DNA of 34,718 nucleotides from Gelidibacter salicanalis (GCF_016469035.1 NZ_JAEHJZ010000003.1:105162-139879); one strand, 5' to 3'. Shown: positions 1 through 8,620, counted from the stretch's first letter. The notes: generated by a model from the sequence alone, not told the origin. Numbers and translations: made by a program.

Positions 1-268
1 AAACAAGGTGTCATTTTTAAGTTTTTGAACCAGATCATACTTTAAGGGGGTTTGCAAACTTTTCGCCTGTTTTACCGGACACTGATGATTGGAAATTAGT
101 AATTCAGAAATTGTCTTACTAAGACCTCCAATGAAGTGACAGAGCTACACACAAAATATTGATATCATCATTAGTAACAGCGTTCAAAAAAAGCAATTGA
201 TAAAGTTGCACCAAGAAATTTTCCAAAATGAATTATAGCTTTATATTTGTGTAAATTAAAATTTAGAT
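1..268. other. Gene-free leader before dapD; possible divergent gene start at the edge
   Basis: I see no complete gene here. On the minus strand an ATG at 38-36 opens a reading frame (MIWFKNLKMTPC) that runs off the window after 12 codons. It is too short to identify, and a divergent gene is only a possibility. On the plus strand the first 45 bases are an open frame ending in TAA, which could equally be the tail of an upstream gene. The right end carries the dapD promoter, listed separately. Confidence 0.35.
242..249 (+). promoter_or_regulatory. Bacteroidota -7 box for dapD
   Basis: TATATTTG matches the flavobacterial -7 consensus TAnnTTTG and lies 19 bases before the dapD ATG at 269. I do not see a convincing -33 TTTG/TTG at the usual spacing. 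Confidence 0.55.
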
Positions 269-1084
269 ATGGAACAACTACAACAAAATATAGAGAATGC
301 TTGGGAAAATCGCGAATTACTTTCGGATAAAGTCACCATAGAAAGTATTAGAAGCGTTATTGATTTACTCGATGAAGGCACCCTGAGAGTGGCTGAACCT
401 ACCACTGATGGTTGGCAGGTAAATGAATGGGTGAAAAAAGCAGTAGTACTGTATTTCCCGATTCAAAAAATGGAAACCTTTGAAGTAGGTATTTTTGAAT
501 ATCACGACAAAATCCCTTTAAAACGTGGGTATGCAGATAAAGGCATCCGTGTGGTACCTCATGCTGTTGCGAGACATGGTGCCTATATTAGTAGAGGCAC
601 GATTTTGATGCCCAGTTATGTAAACATTGGTGCTTATGTAGATGAAGGTACGATGGTGGATACTTGGGCAACGGTGGGCAGTTGTGCGCAGATTGGAAAA
701 AACGTGCATTTATCAGGTGGTGTTGGCATTGGTGGGGTTTTAGAGCCTTTACAAGCCGCTCCGGTAATCATAGAAGACAATGCCTTTATTGGCAGCAGAT
801 GCATTGTAGTGGAAGGTGTAAGAGTGGAAAGAGAAGCGGTTTTAGGTGCAAATGTATGTTTAACGGCCTCTACAAAAATTATTGATGTAACCGGTGATCA
901 ACCTGTAGAAATGAAGGGTATTGTACCAGCACGCTCCGTAGTGATTCCGGGAAGTTATGCAAAAGAATTTCCAGCAGGAACCTACAATGTGCCTTGCGCA
1001 TTGATTATCGGAAAACGCAAAGAAAGCACCAACAAAAAAACGTCTTTAAATGATGCGTTGCGGGAATATAATGTGGCTGTTTAA
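269..1084 (+). CDS. dapD: 2,3,4,5-tetrahydropyridine-2,6-dicarboxylate N-succinyltransferase
   Basis: This cytosolic enzyme transfers succinyl from succinyl-CoA to tetrahydrodipicolinate in the succinylase branch of the meso-diaminopimelate/lysine pathway. The 271 residues match the usual family length (about 270-275). The N-terminal third is helical. From about residue 95 to 240 the sequence shows imperfect hexapeptide repeats of a left-handed beta helix, including the DapD signature SGGVGIGGVLEPLQA near residue 150. The start at 269 follows a good -7 box at 242. Its TAA overlaps the ATG of the next gene by one base (TAATG), so the glycosyltransferase block downstream is probably read from the dapD promoter. 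A second gene of the same pathway, lysA, is at 30860. Confidence 0.97.
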   Translation: MEQLQQNIENAWENRELLSDKVTIESIRSVIDLLDEGTLRVAEPTTDGWQVNEWVKKAVVLYFPIQKMETFEVGIFEYHDKIPLKRGYADKGIRVVPHAVARHGAYISRGTILMPSYVNIGAYVDEGTMVDTWATVGSCAQIGKNVHLSGGVGIGGVLEPLQAAPVIIEDNAFIGSRCIVVEGVRVEREAVLGANVCLTASTKIIDVTGDQPVEMKGIVPARSVVIPGSYAKEFPAGTYNVPCALIIGKRKESTNKKTSLNDALREYNVAV

Positions 1085-2145
1085 TGAAAGTTTTAATCAT
1101 ACAAAAGAAAATGATTGGCGATGTGTTAGCAAGCAGTATTCTGTTTGAAGCATTGAAAGCAAAATATCCTGATGCAGTTTTGCATTATGTTATAAATTCG
1201 CATACATTTCCTGTTGTTGAGCACAACCCTTATATTGACAAACTTGTTTTCTTTACTCCAGAAATGAAACACAATAAAGGGCCTTTATGGCATTTTATAA
1301 AATCAATTCGCAAGGAACAATATGACGTAGTTGTTGATGTTTATTCTAAACCCTTAAGCATTCTTATGACACTATTTTCTGGCGCAAAAACCAGAATATC
1401 TAAATACAAGTATTATACGTACTTCATCTATAACCATCCAATTATATACGCAAATAAGGCTAGAACCAATGCTAGTTTAGCAATAGAAAATCGTTTGAAG
1501 TTACTTGAACCATTAGGAATTGAGGGTACCATTATCAAGCCGAAAATATATTTGACGCAAGAAGAAATTGAAGTTTCAAATGCATTTTTAAAACAGTATC
1601 ATTTAAATCTTTCTAAACCCCTATTTATGATTAGTGTTTTAGGGAGTGATCCTAATAAAACCTATCCTTTTCCATACATGGCGGAAGTAATTGATACGAT
1701 TGTTGCCCAAACCCAAGGTCAGGTCTTATTCAATTATATACCAAAGCAAATTAACGAAGCAAAAGCAATTTATGACCTCTGTAAGAAAGAGACTCAAAAT
1801 CAAATTTATTTTGATGTGTATGGAGAGAATTTGAGAATGTTTTTGGCCATTACAAAACATTGCACTGCGCTAATAGGCAATGAAGGCGGCGCCGTAAACA
1901 TGGCTAAAGCATTGGATATCCCCACATTTACTATTTTCTCCCCTGGGCTCAGTAAAGAAAATTGGAACATGTTTGAAGATGGAAAAAACCACGTTTCGGT
2001 ACATCTCCAGGATTATATCAACTATTCTAAAAACACCTTAGATGATGCTAAAAAAAATCCACAACCGTATTATTTAAAATTCAAGCCTGAATACATCATT
2101 CCAACATTAACTGTTTTTCTAAAAGCATTTCCCAATGGCTTATAA
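1084..2145 (+). CDS. Glycosyltransferase family 9 (heptosyltransferase-like)
   Basis: 353 residues with the two-domain GT-B layout of ADP-heptose:LPS heptosyltransferases (WaaC/WaaF/WaaQ). The N-terminal Rossmann start reads KVLIIQKKMIGDVLASS, like the family's IGDVLxxTP element. The donor-site motif IGNEGGAVNMAKAL near residue 265 is followed by IPTFTIFSP. GT9 enzymes add heptose or a related sugar to the inner core of lipopolysaccharide on the cytoplasmic face of the inner membrane. The acceptor and exact sugar cannot be told from sequence. It starts on the last base of the dapD stop codon and overlaps the next gene by 11 bases, so it is translationally coupled on both sides. Confidence 0.9.
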   Translation: MKVLIIQKKMIGDVLASSILFEALKAKYPDAVLHYVINSHTFPVVEHNPYIDKLVFFTPEMKHNKGPLWHFIKSIRKEQYDVVVDVYSKPLSILMTLFSGAKTRISKYKYYTYFIYNHPIIYANKARTNASLAIENRLKLLEPLGIEGTIIKPKIYLTQEEIEVSNAFLKQYHLNLSKPLFMISVLGSDPNKTYPFPYMAEVIDTIVAQTQGQVLFNYIPKQINEAKAIYDLCKKETQNQIYFDVYGENLRMFLAITKHCTALIGNEGGAVNMAKALDIPTFTIFSPGLSKENWNMFEDGKNHVSVHLQDYINYSKNTLDDAKKNPQPYYLKFKPEYIIPTLTVFLKAFPNGL

Positions 2146-3244
2146 ATTTCTCATATACATATCTTACAGTTATGCAGTGCCCGTCGGAATTCCGTTGGAG
2201 GAAGAGATCATCAATCGTGGCCATACCATCAAGTGGTTTAGTGATTTAGAAAACGGGAAACAGAGTCTCAAAGGTAAAAGCAACCTATTAAATACAATTG
2301 AAGATGTTGTTGCCTATAAACCTGAGATAGTTCTCGGGGCTACTGACGATGTACCTGATTTTATTACGGGATTAAAAGTTCAAATATTTCATGGATTTTT
2401 TGCAAAAAAAAGACCATTAAAAAACGGTGAATTCTATCATTTTAGAATCCGTGGATTTTTCGACCTTTATTGTACACAGGGCCCGAGCACTACAAATGTA
2501 TTCACCAAGCTTTCAAAAGAACTTAAATATTTTGAAGTCATTGAAACAGGATGGAGCAAGGCAGACCCTATGTTTCCTCTAGAAAAAAGTAGTGATTCAA
2601 CACCCTCTAAAACAGACCAACGCCCTACTATAATGATTGCTTCAACCTTTACCGAACGTTTAAGCTTGGCATACAACGATGCCGTTTTCAACGAAATTAA
2701 ACGACTTTCTAATTCCAACACCTATAAGTTTATCATGGTGTTACATCCCAAATTACCATTGCATATCATAGAAAAGTGGCAATTTTTAACCAATGCCAAT
2801 TTTAATTTTTTTAATACGACTGATTTAATCCCCTTGTTTTTAAAAGCTGATATTCTTTTTGCCGACACCACCTCAGCAATTCAAGAATTTGTGCTTCAAA
2901 AAAAACCTGTTGTTACCTTTAAACATAGAGTACACGAAGATTTTTTAATAGATATTGATGATCCCCAAGAAATTGAAACGGCCTTTTCAACAGCTTTAAA
3001 TCCGTCAGAAGACTTACTTGAAAGAATAGACACCTATATTGAAAACCTGCATCCTTATGTTGATGGAAAATCAAGTAAACGTGTCATTGATGCTTGTATA
3101 TCGTTTTTGCACAAAGACAGAAGTTACCTTAATAACAAACCGTTCAATTTAATTCGCAAATATAAAATAAGAAAACGTTTGGCGTATTTTACGCTAAAAA
3201 GTTATAATGAACAATACGCCATTGAAAGGCAAGAACATGAATAA
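2135..3244 (+). CDS. CDP-glycerol glycerophosphotransferase-like GT-B protein
   Basis: 369 residues resembling the CDP-glycerol:glycerophosphotransferase (TagB/TagF-like) C-terminal fold. Support is the HPKLP motif near residue 203, then DTTSAIQEF near 243 followed by KKPVVTF, which together look like the nucleotide-binding half of that family. In Gram-negative bacteria such proteins sit in LPS or capsule loci and are thought to transfer a phosphopolyol or sugar to a surface glycan. The N-terminal half (IYISYSYAVPVGIPLEEEI) is less conserved in my memory of the family. The ATG at 2135 lies inside the upstream GT9 gene (11-base overlap). The basic C-terminus (about residues 335-355) could help membrane attachment. 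The family call is fair, the reaction unknown. Confidence 0.7.
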   Translation: MAYKFLIYISYSYAVPVGIPLEEEIINRGHTIKWFSDLENGKQSLKGKSNLLNTIEDVVAYKPEIVLGATDDVPDFITGLKVQIFHGFFAKKRPLKNGEFYHFRIRGFFDLYCTQGPSTTNVFTKLSKELKYFEVIETGWSKADPMFPLEKSSDSTPSKTDQRPTIMIASTFTERLSLAYNDAVFNEIKRLSNSNTYKFIMVLHPKLPLHIIEKWQFLTNANFNFFNTTDLIPLFLKADILFADTTSAIQEFVLQKKPVVTFKHRVHEDFLIDIDDPQEIETAFSTALNPSEDLLERIDTYIENLHPYVDGKSSKRVIDACISFLHKDRSYLNNKPFNLIRKYKIRKRLAYFTLKSYNEQYAIERQEHE

Positions 3245-3992
3245 ACTTTCTGTAATAATTCCCACTGGAAATGAATCTTATAACATTGCAGAGGTCATTG
3301 CTTCTGTTAATTTTGCAGATGAAATTTTAGTAGTTGACAGCTTTAGTACTGATGGAACTTATGAAAAAGCTTTAAAGCTGGCCACTAAGGTTATTCGAAG
3401 AGACTACATTTATTCTGCTTCTCAAAAAAACTGGGCCATTCCACAAGCTAAGCACGAATGGATTTTATTAGTTGATGCTGATGAACGTGTAACTCCGGAG
3501 TTGCAAAAGGAAATCATTGAAACACTGGAAAATCCAAAACCGGATGTTGTCGCATATTGGATTGGAAGAAACAACCATTTTATGGGAGAACGTGTTCATT
3601 ATAGTGGCTGGAGAAATGACAAAGTAATTCGATTATTTAAACGAGATTTCTGTACATATGAAGATAAACATGTTCATGCAGAAATCATTGCCAATGGAAC
3701 TGTAAGTAGTTTACATCACAAACTTTATCACAACACTTACACAACATTCGACAACTATGTAGAAAAAATTAATCGCTATGCAAATTGGCAAGCTGAGGAT
3801 TACAACAAAAAAACCGGCAAACTCACAGCCTATCACTTTGTTATCAAACCTTTTTATGGGTTTTTTAAACATTACATTTTACAAAGCGGGTTTAGAGATG
3901 GGTTTGTTGGCTTAACTATTGGGTATATTCAAGGTTATACCGTCTTTATGCGCTATGTAAAATTATGGTTACTTAGAAAAGGTAGAAAATAA
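3237..3992 (+). CDS. Glycosyltransferase family 2, WaaE/KdtX-like LPS core transferase
   Basis: I place the start at the ATG at 3237 (251 residues, MNKLSVIIPTGNES), not at an in-frame ATG 30 bases upstream, because the family begins directly with the SVIIPT strand. This start overlaps the upstream gene by 8 bases. GT-A features: IIPT near residue 10, DSFSTDGT near 40, SASQKNWAI near 64 and the nucleotide-sugar-binding LVDADERVTPEL near 79. This series is typical of WaaE/KdtX enzymes, which add glucose to the LPS inner core. The third residue of the usual PTxNE motif is Gly (PTGNE). The gene ends one base from the stop of the convergent Kdo-kinase-like gene. It is the last gene of the run starting at dapD. 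Confidence 0.88.
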   Translation: MNKLSVIIPTGNESYNIAEVIASVNFADEILVVDSFSTDGTYEKALKLATKVIRRDYIYSASQKNWAIPQAKHEWILLVDADERVTPELQKEIIETLENPKPDVVAYWIGRNNHFMGERVHYSGWRNDKVIRLFKRDFCTYEDKHVHAEIIANGTVSSLHHKLYHNTYTTFDNYVEKINRYANWQAEDYNKKTGKLTAYHFVIKPFYGFFKHYILQSGFRDGFVGLTIGYIQGYTVFMRYVKLWLLRKGRK

Positions 3993-3993
3993 A

Positions 3994-4749
3994 TTATATC
4001 TTCAGCTTTTGTTTCAATCGTTTCTTCCTGTGATATTTTTCCTGAAAAGCCTCAGTCTCACGCCACATTGCATTAAAAACCGTATCATAAGGTTTACCAA
4101 TGCATTTTGCGTATTCGTCGCTCATCACCTCTACCATAGATTTATGCTTTGTTAACCGTGCGAAGTTTTTTATTCTGGTCTCAAAATCCAAACTTCCAAA
4201 TTGCATCCGATTTAAATCTACCAAATAAAAATCATAATCCTCACCGTTTTTATTAATAAGGGTGTTCCCAGGAGAATGGTCCAAAAACTTGACCCCCTTT
4301 TCGTGCAGTTGGTATGTAAATCTCGTAAAGGCGCGTAGAATGGTTTCGTAATTGGGATAATCAAAATCTGTTGTAAGTTCCCTATAGGTCAAATCGCAAT
4401 CCAACTGTTCACTTATATAGTAACTTTTCTTAAATAGAAATAGTGTATGAAATTCGTAATATGCTATGGGTTGCGGTGTACGAATTCCTAATGTGAGCAA
4501 TTTATTAGCATACTCATAAGAGCGTTGTGCTTTACTTTTTCTAAAAAATCGATACGCAATTTGATTAACAAGATTGGGTACACGAAAGGACTTCACATTA
4601 ATGGTAAAATCATTTAGCATAAATAATTTTAAGGTATTTCGTTTTTGATTCCCGTAGTCTTCGCCTTTGGTTGCAAAATCATGAATGATGTCGTCAAAAA
4701 AATCTGTTTCTAATATATGAGCGCTATGTACTGACCTCTTTCTTTTCAT
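3994..4749 (-). CDS. Kdo/WaaP-family LPS kinase-like protein
   Basis: 251 residues with a small eukaryotic-like kinase fold of the lipopolysaccharide kinase (Kdo kinase/WaaP) type. Visible elements: an N-lobe with INVKSFRVPN and a basic RKSKAQRSYEYANKL helix, a hinge-like YISEQLD, the catalytic loop FLDHSPGNTLI near residue 155 (equivalent to HxDxxPxN), and the metal-binding segment YLVDLNRMQFG near 177, where DFG is replaced by DLN as is common in this family. These enzymes phosphorylate Kdo or core heptose of LPS, which fits the surrounding glycosyltransferases. It is convergent with the WaaE-like gene. The IS copy starts about 110 bases upstream of its ATG and may have altered its promoter; I see no clear -7 box there. 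Confidence 0.82.
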   Translation of the reverse strand: MKRKRSVHSAHILETDFFDDIIHDFATKGEDYGNQKRNTLKLFMLNDFTINVKSFRVPNLVNQIAYRFFRKSKAQRSYEYANKLLTLGIRTPQPIAYYEFHTLFLFKKSYYISEQLDCDLTYRELTTDFDYPNYETILRAFTRFTYQLHEKGVKFLDHSPGNTLINKNGEDYDFYLVDLNRMQFGSLDFETRIKNFARLTKHKSMVEVMSDEYAKCIGKPYDTVFNAMWRETEAFQEKYHRKKRLKQKLKI

Positions 4750-4852
4750 ACTTTTTTCACCTTAAATACTGCCTTAATTTTCAATTATTTATGATTAAAC
4801 ACTAGGATAATATCAGTTCTGTTTATTTTTTAGAACATGCTTCAAAAATATA

Positions 4853-4862
4853 AAATTATAAC
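4853..4862. repeat. Target site duplication, left of IS1595-family element
   Basis: AAATTATAAC directly precedes the element's left terminus and is repeated exactly at 5851-5860 directly after its right terminus. Confidence 0.8.
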
Positions 4863-5850
4863 TGTATATCCGTTTTTACTCATAACCACGTAATATTGGC
4901 AATTACAAGCCTATCGAAGATCTTCTCCCCAAAATATCTTCGATTGAGCTTGTAAACAAACTCGTTCAGATATAACTGTAGGTATTTCCTCTTTATCTTG
5001 TGATGATTGCCCACAACATTGCGCTTGGCATTGCTGATTGTTATGTGGACCCACCTCAAGGTCCCCTTTGTTGTTTCTCCGCTCGATCTCTCGCTGATGT
5101 GCAGTTCCACGTAATCGGCAATGTTGACATATGATGTGCTCTGGTCGGTAAAGACAATGGTCTGTTCTTGGGCAATCGAATCGCGTTCTGGAGTGTTCGG
5201 TCTGTACCATCCGCTTTATGGTCCTCCAACACTTTGGCCTTGAAATAACGGCATGGCGCTCAACCTTTCCAGTGTCCAGATCTTCAAGGACCGCGCTCTC
5301 TGCCATCACGATCACATTGGATTTTGTCTTGCTTCCCCGTCCCGGTTTTTGTGTCCTGTGCTCATTTTCGGAAGCTTCTATGGTGAAATAGCCCTCATCC
5401 ATTTCGATCATTCCCTCCAAGGCATATCTGTCATCTCTCTTTCCCATTGCCCTGCGCAGTTTATAGACCATCGCCCAAACAGGCTCGTAACGTTTTAGGC
5501 CCAACTGGCGCTGGATCTCCTTGGAGGAAAAGCCCTTTTTGGTGGCCGTCAGCAGGAACATGGCCTTGTACCAGGTCAGAAAGGACAGGTTTGAACTCTG
5601 CATGATCGTGCCGCTGCGCAAAGAAGTCCTGCTCCGGCATTTTTTACATTCGTAGCTCCACTAGCTCTTTATCCAATAATGCTCCGTATGCGAGCACTTC
5701 TTGCAGGCGACTCCTATCTCGTTCTTCCTTAAAATGCGTGCGGCATGCCTTTTCACTGCTGAATTCGGCCGAAAAACTAAAAATATTCATACCTTTATTT
5801 TTTGTCTAAAATACTCAAAATTTGCGATTATTCGTGATTGGGGATATACA
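4863..5850 (-). mobile_element. IS1595-family (ISXO2-like) insertion sequence, inactive
   Basis: A 988-bp element. Its ends are the inverted repeat TGTATATCC (4863-4871; complement at 5842-5850), and the similarity continues imperfectly for about 20 further bases. It is bounded by an exact 10-bp direct repeat, AAATTATAAC. A single transposase reading frame fills it on the minus strand but is broken (see the pseudogene entry). It sits in the intergenic region between the Kdo-kinase-like gene and the GT2 at 5926, so it separates two parts of what was probably one glycan locus. The family's usual target duplication is 8 bp as I recall; here 10 bp match, which may be chance extension. Confidence 0.85.
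4880..5790 (-). pseudogene. IS1595-family transposase, degenerate
   Basis: Reading on the minus strand from the ATG at 5790 gives MNIFSFSAEFSSEKACR, then a frameshift near 5720. The next frame encodes a zinc ribbon (ACKKC and ECKKC) interrupted by an amber TAG at 5663-5661. The same frame continues from 5621 through SSNLSFLTWYKAMFLL and the catalytic IEMDEGYF. There are further frameshifts near 5241 and 5185. The last frame has VFTDQST (second catalytic Asp) and YLNEFVYKLNRRYFG (Glu), ending at 4880 within 20 bases of the IS end. At least three frameshifts and one stop mean no active transposase can be made, although every domain is still recognisable, so decay is fairly recent. Confidence 0.9.
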
Positions 5851-5860
5851 AAATTATAAC
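5851..5860. repeat. Target site duplication, right of IS1595-family element
   Basis: AAATTATAAC, identical to 4853-4862. Confidence 0.8.
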
Positions 5861-5925
5861 TTGTTTTTTTGTAATATGATCCTGCATCTAAAAAAAAACA
5901 TAAATTTACCTTTCAAAATATCAAT

Positions 5926-6735
5926 ATGTCGACTTATCCTACGTGCTCTCTTGTTACTCCTACTTATAATTGGCCTGAAGCTCTAGAACTTTTGCTTTTA
6001 AGCGTGAAAGAACAATCACATTTACCAAATGAAGTTATTATTGCAGACGATGGTTCCAGAAAAGAAACTCAGGAATTGATCAAAAAAATTCAGCAAGATT
6101 TCCCTGTTCCTTTGATTCATGTTTGGCATGAGGACAACAAAAACCAAAAGCCGGCCATTATGAATAAAGCTATTGCCAAATCAAAATATGATTATATCAT
6201 TGAAATTGATGGTGACATTATAATGCACAAGGATTTTGTAAAAGATCATCTGGAAATGTCACAAAAAAATATGTTTTTGTATGGCAGTAGGGTAAACATT
6301 CAAAAAGGTTTTTTAGATGATTTATTTAGCGAAAAACAGATTTCATTTCATTTTCTTTCAAAAGGAATAAAAAAAAGAGGTAGAACACTCCGTATTCCCT
6401 TCTTATCCAATATTTATACTGAAGAGACAGAAAGATCTTCAAAACTAAGAGGCTGCAATATGTCCTTTTGGAAAAATGATTTTATTAAAATTAACGGTTT
6501 TAATGAAGACCTTGTTGGCTGGGGTATTGATGATAGTGAAATGATTCAGAGACTTTTAAATATTGGTGTGAAAGGCAAACGTTTAAAGTTTAGAGGTATT
6601 GTCTACCATATCTATCATAAAGAACAAAATAAAAGCCATATTAATATTAACAAAATTATTGAAGAAGAAACCACTAATAAAAAGATAACTTTTATTATAA
6701 ATGGGATTAATCAATACTTAACTAAGAAACTTTGA
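5926..6735 (+). CDS. Glycosyltransferase family 2 with galactosyltransferase-like C-terminal segment
   Basis: 269 residues, GT-A fold. SLVTPTYNWPEAL near residue 8, IIADDGSRKET near 39, a DxD-type EIDGDIIMH near 94, then a C-terminal block RGCNMSFWKNDF / GFNEDLVGWGIDDSEM near 185-205. The last block matches the glycosyltransferase-7 C-terminal (galactosyltransferase-like) extension that many Bacteroidota GT2 proteins carry. It probably adds a hexose to LPS core or another surface glycan. It stands alone between the IS remnant and the convergent GT4 and is unusually AT-rich (many AAA/AAT/ATT codons), which hints at a different history from dapD-side genes. A weak -7-like TAAATTTA lies about 20 bases upstream. 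Confidence 0.88.
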   Translation: MSTYPTCSLVTPTYNWPEALELLLLSVKEQSHLPNEVIIADDGSRKETQELIKKIQQDFPVPLIHVWHEDNKNQKPAIMNKAIAKSKYDYIIEIDGDIIMHKDFVKDHLEMSQKNMFLYGSRVNIQKGFLDDLFSEKQISFHFLSKGIKKRGRTLRIPFLSNIYTEETERSSKLRGCNMSFWKNDFIKINGFNEDLVGWGIDDSEMIQRLLNIGVKGKRLKFRGIVYHIYHKEQNKSHININKIIEEETTNKKITFIINGINQYLTKKL

Positions 6736-6842
6736 TACTTCAATAATTATTAACTGATTATAATGCTGCGCAGTACCCCATCAATTTTATCGCTCCTTTT
6801 CATTAATAAGTAACTATTATTGACGTGATTTTTCATACGGAA

Positions 6843-7943
6843 TTAAGAAATGCTCCTGTAATTTTCTAAAGTTTGTTCTGCTAATTGTTTGGTTGTAAAC
6901 TTTTGAAACAACAATTCATAAGACTTCTCTGCAAAAACTTTTTGCAATTCCTTGTCTTCAGACAAATATTTTAAATTTTCAGCTAATTTCTTGTAGTCTT
7001 TAACATCCGCTAAAAGTCCATTCTCATTATGCTTTATAGCCTCCGTTGTTACGCCAATTTTAGTCGTAACTACAGGCACTTTTCTATACATAGAATCCAA
7101 TATAGAGGTAGGGCCACCTTCGCGTTCGGAGGTTATTATAAAAATGTCCATTTGAGGAAGTAAATCCATAGCATACTCCTGAAAACCAGTCGTAACAAAA
7201 TAGGGTTCAAGACCATACTCTTTAATTAAAGGCATAAAATCGGCAGTATGCTTTCCTTCCTTGCCTATTTGAATAAAGCACACATTCTTAACATTCAACT
7301 CATGGACTAATTCATTAGCGGTTTTAACTAAAGTAACTAAATCCTTTGCTTTTGCATGATTAGCGATGTTACCTATTATAATACTGGAGTCTGGAATAGA
7401 AAATTCCTTTCGCAAACTTACTGTACTCCTTTTCTCTGAACGTTCCACTTTTATGCCATCGTAAACCACACATAATTTATGATGATTTTTTGGTTTTAGT
7501 ACTTTTTTAAAAGCGACTTCAACAGCCTTCGATACACAAATAATTTTTTTTATGCCTCTGTAATTATATTTCAGAAAACTTAAAAAGCTAACACTTCCGC
7601 TAATCCCTTTTTTAGAAAAAACAGTCGGTATTTTCAATCCAAATAAAACATCAGAAATGACATAAGCTGTTACCGAATTGCTTGTGTGTAAATGTAAAAT
7701 ATCCGGCTGATGCTCTTTCACGTAATTCCTTAAAGACTTCGCATAATTTAATGAAAGTGCTTTTGCCTTTGGCATACTTAGGTATGGAATTGTATTTTGA
7801 ATTGCTCTTTCTTCAATTGCCGAATTTTCAAAACAAAATATGACGTTTTCAATATGTAATTTATTTAACCCATAAATCAAATCGAACAATTGTTGCTCAT
7901 TTCCACCCCAAACACTTGCGCCCGAAACATGTAAAATTTTCAT
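6843..7943 (-). CDS. Glycosyltransferase family 4 (GT-B)
   Basis: 366 residues beginning MKILHVSGASVWGGNEQQ, the typical GT4 opening with a GG(N/A)E acceptor-loop. Later: LHLHTSNSVTAY near residue 104, KIICVSKAVEVAF near 156 (the usual 'VS' segment before the C-terminal domain), an IGNIANHAKAKD strand near 190, and the nucleotide-sugar-binding ITSEREGGPTSILDSMYRKVPVVTT near 275-300 containing the E(x7)E-type region. Substrate unknown; the neighbourhood suggests LPS core or O-chain. It is read from a good promoter just upstream at 7960-7967 and is convergent with the GT2 at 5926. Confidence 0.9.
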   Translation of the reverse strand: MKILHVSGASVWGGNEQQLFDLIYGLNKLHIENVIFCFENSAIEERAIQNTIPYLSMPKAKALSLNYAKSLRNYVKEHQPDILHLHTSNSVTAYVISDVLFGLKIPTVFSKKGISGSVSFLSFLKYNYRGIKKIICVSKAVEVAFKKVLKPKNHHKLCVVYDGIKVERSEKRSTVSLRKEFSIPDSSIIIGNIANHAKAKDLVTLVKTANELVHELNVKNVCFIQIGKEGKHTADFMPLIKEYGLEPYFVTTGFQEYAMDLLPQMDIFIITSEREGGPTSILDSMYRKVPVVTTKIGVTTEAIKHNENGLLADVKDYKKLAENLKYLSEDKELQKVFAEKSYELLFQKFTTKQLAEQTLENYRSIS

Positions 7944-7959
7944 ATATAAAATTTAGACA

Positions 7960-7967
7960 CAAATATA
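7960..7967 (-). promoter_or_regulatory. -7 box for the GT4 gene
   Basis: The complement reads TATATTTG, an exact TAnnTTTG match 16 bases upstream of the ATG at 7943. Confidence 0.55.
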
Positions 7968-8025
7968 TAAGAAATATTCTTTCAAGATATTTAAGACCGA
8001 AATAATGAATTAGATTACTTTATTC

Positions 8026-8033
8026 TACTTTTG
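8026..8033 (+). promoter_or_regulatory. -7 box for the Sua5/YrdC-family gene
   Basis: TACTTTTG matches TAnnTTTG and ends 22 bases before the ATG at 8056. Confidence 0.55.
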
Positions 8034-8055
8034 CAAAACCATTCATTACTACGTC

Positions 8056-8613
8056 ATGCATAAAGAAATTTCAAACGCCTTGCAGGTTTTAAAAGAAGGC
8101 GGTCTTATCCTCTACCCTACGGACACGGTTTGGGGAATAGGCTGTGATGCCACCAACCCGGAAGCCGTTAAAAAAGTATTCGAACTAAAAGAGCGCCAAG
8201 ATAGTAAAGCTCTAATTTGTTTGGTAGCCGATGACAGGATGTTGGGAAGGTATGTAAAGGAAATTCCGAAAGTAGCCTATGATTTATTTGATGTATCCGA
8301 AGACCCCATTACCATTATTTATGACGATGCTCAAAATTTAGCTGCTAACTTAATAGCTGAAGACAATTCCATTGCAATTAGAATTCCTGACGACGATTTT
8401 TGCTTTCAGCTCATCAGACGCTTCGGCAAACCTATAGTTTCAACCTCAGCGAATCTAAGCAGTCAGCCCACTCCAAAATCATTTAAAGAAATAGCACCTC
8501 TAATTTTAAAAGGTGTAGACTATGTCGTAAATTTGAATCGCGAAAAAATTTGTACCAAACCCTCGTCTATTATTAAGTTGAGCGCTAATGGGAAAGTGAA
8601 AATTATCAGATAA
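8056..8613 (+). CDS. tsaC: L-threonylcarbamoyladenylate synthase (Sua5/YrdC family)
   Basis: 185 residues, one YrdC domain and no C-terminal Sua5 extension, so the short TsaC form. It makes threonylcarbamoyl-AMP from threonine, bicarbonate and ATP, the first step of the t6A37 modification of ANN-decoding tRNAs. Motifs: GGLILYPTDTVWGIGCDA near residue 15-32, ERQDSKALI near 51 with the conserved Lys, SIAIRIPD near 110 and the ATP-site STSANLSS near 129. It has its own promoter. The left arm of the inverted repeat around the next gene starts only 8 bases after its stop. Confidence 0.94.
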   Translation: MHKEISNALQVLKEGGLILYPTDTVWGIGCDATNPEAVKKVFELKERQDSKALICLVADDRMLGRYVKEIPKVAYDLFDVSEDPITIIYDDAQNLAANLIAEDNSIAIRIPDDDFCFQLIRRFGKPIVSTSANLSSQPTPKSFKEIAPLILKGVDYVVNLNREKICTKPSSIIKLSANGKVKIIR

Positions 8614-8620
8614 TAACATA

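Noticed and set aside
4880-5621. Two separate transposase genes on the minus strand
   Set aside because: They are frames of one transposase split by frameshifts; the catalytic residues are distributed over both.
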